From contig JAIPMN010185544.1 of NCBI GenBank assembly GCA_020650975.1, forward strand, positions 1-30,512: a stretch of DNA of 30,512 bases, written 5' to 3'. The DNA is from Apostichopus californicus (taxonomy: Eukaryota > Echinodermata > Holothuroidea > Aspidochirotida > Stichopodidae). Position numbers and translations under genes: made by a program. Below, in pieces: positions 30,201 to 30,512 of this stretch (its first letter is position 1; the number at the start of each line of letters is the position of its first letter). The notes beneath the pieces are model-generated. The model searched no databases. It was given only the letters and a program-made list of their open reading frames with translations, and was not told the DNA's origin.

Positions 30201-30512
30201 TGAAAATTATATAACTATCATGATATATATCAGGTTCACTTTGTGGGTGTGCTTGAGGTTACAAGAGAAGGTTTATAGCAAACATTAATCTATCCTTTTT
30301 CAATGAATGGGAATCATGTATTATTAGGATCACCATGATCTTGGTGTGTTTAGTATTATAACTACAGAAGATTTATGTGTCTTTTTGATTTAGTGATTTG
30401 TTAGTCTAAATTTCCAATTTTTTCTATTTAAAAAATCAACGCTATATGATGGTTTCCCATATTGGCCAAAAAAATGGCCCACTGCCATAAAAAGAGTGGT
30501 CATTGGAAAAAT
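27291..30512. other. Downstream region without a supportable gene
   Basis: No REV1 C-terminal domain or other gene is recognised. A GC-richer block at 28330-28690 contains GGGGACGTTAAATGGCGGTC and GGGAGCAGGAATGGGAGCGA, plus inverted CTGCAGTGCAG/CTGCACTGCAG. It looks like an interspersed repeat, and its overlapping open frames are not convincing genes. A CCTTC microsatellite lies at 29286-29310. Confidence 0.5.

Overview
The window is eukaryotic genomic DNA, AT-rich and full of introns, and probably comes from a marine invertebrate, perhaps an echinoderm. That placement is an inference from overall style: short phase-conserved exons, TTAGGG-like repeats, tRNA-derived SINE heads and Penelope-type hammerhead motifs. 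It is not a species identification. All supportable coding sequence lies on the plus strand and belongs to one locus, a homologue of REV1, the Y-family dCMP transferase and translesion-synthesis scaffold.

The unusual point is that the REV1 polymerase core occurs twice in tandem. Core A is carried by exons at about 2091-2884, 4107-4261, 4620-4739, 6803-7023, 8505-8606 and 10804-10977, running into the start of a 3.5-kb exon (12233-15756). The end of that exon begins core B, which continues at 16727-16881, 17858-17980, 19912-20132, 20774-20875, 21154-21327 and 23684-24013. Three more exons (24606-24700, 25546-25729, 26564-26851) add a short linker, two ubiquitin-binding motifs (UBM1, UBM2) and a stop. 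Five internal exon pairs have lengths 155/155, 120/123, 221/221, 102/102 and 174/174, and every junction phase matches. Joined, the exons make 6762 nt (2254 codons) in one frame, interrupted by a single in-frame TGA at 15068-15070. Both cores keep the catalytic Asp and Glu residues. They differ at REV1-specific templating positions: core B has SRYHH where core A has SRLHH, and core A has GYG where core B has GHG.

The exon joining the cores encodes about 850 residues of disordered linker, with a 33-residue tandem repeat and a dense SQ/TQ cluster of the kind phosphorylated by ATM/ATR. No BRCT domain is visible upstream and no REV1 C-terminal (Pol zeta/RIR-binding) domain downstream within the window.

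The introns carry most of the remaining structure. There is a ~105-bp minisatellite that repeats the splice acceptor and start of exon A2. There are 40-bp and ~145-bp tandem repeats, a telomere-like minisatellite, a 20-bp repeat, and a hAT-type MITE with an 8-bp target duplication. Two 374-bp TTAA-flanked MITEs lie in inverted orientation around exons B4-B6, and a second inverted element pair spans much of the gene. Several short retroelement copies carry hammerhead-ribozyme-like motifs. The 2 kb upstream and 3.6 kb downstream of the gene hold only tRNA-derived repeat heads and unassigned sequence.
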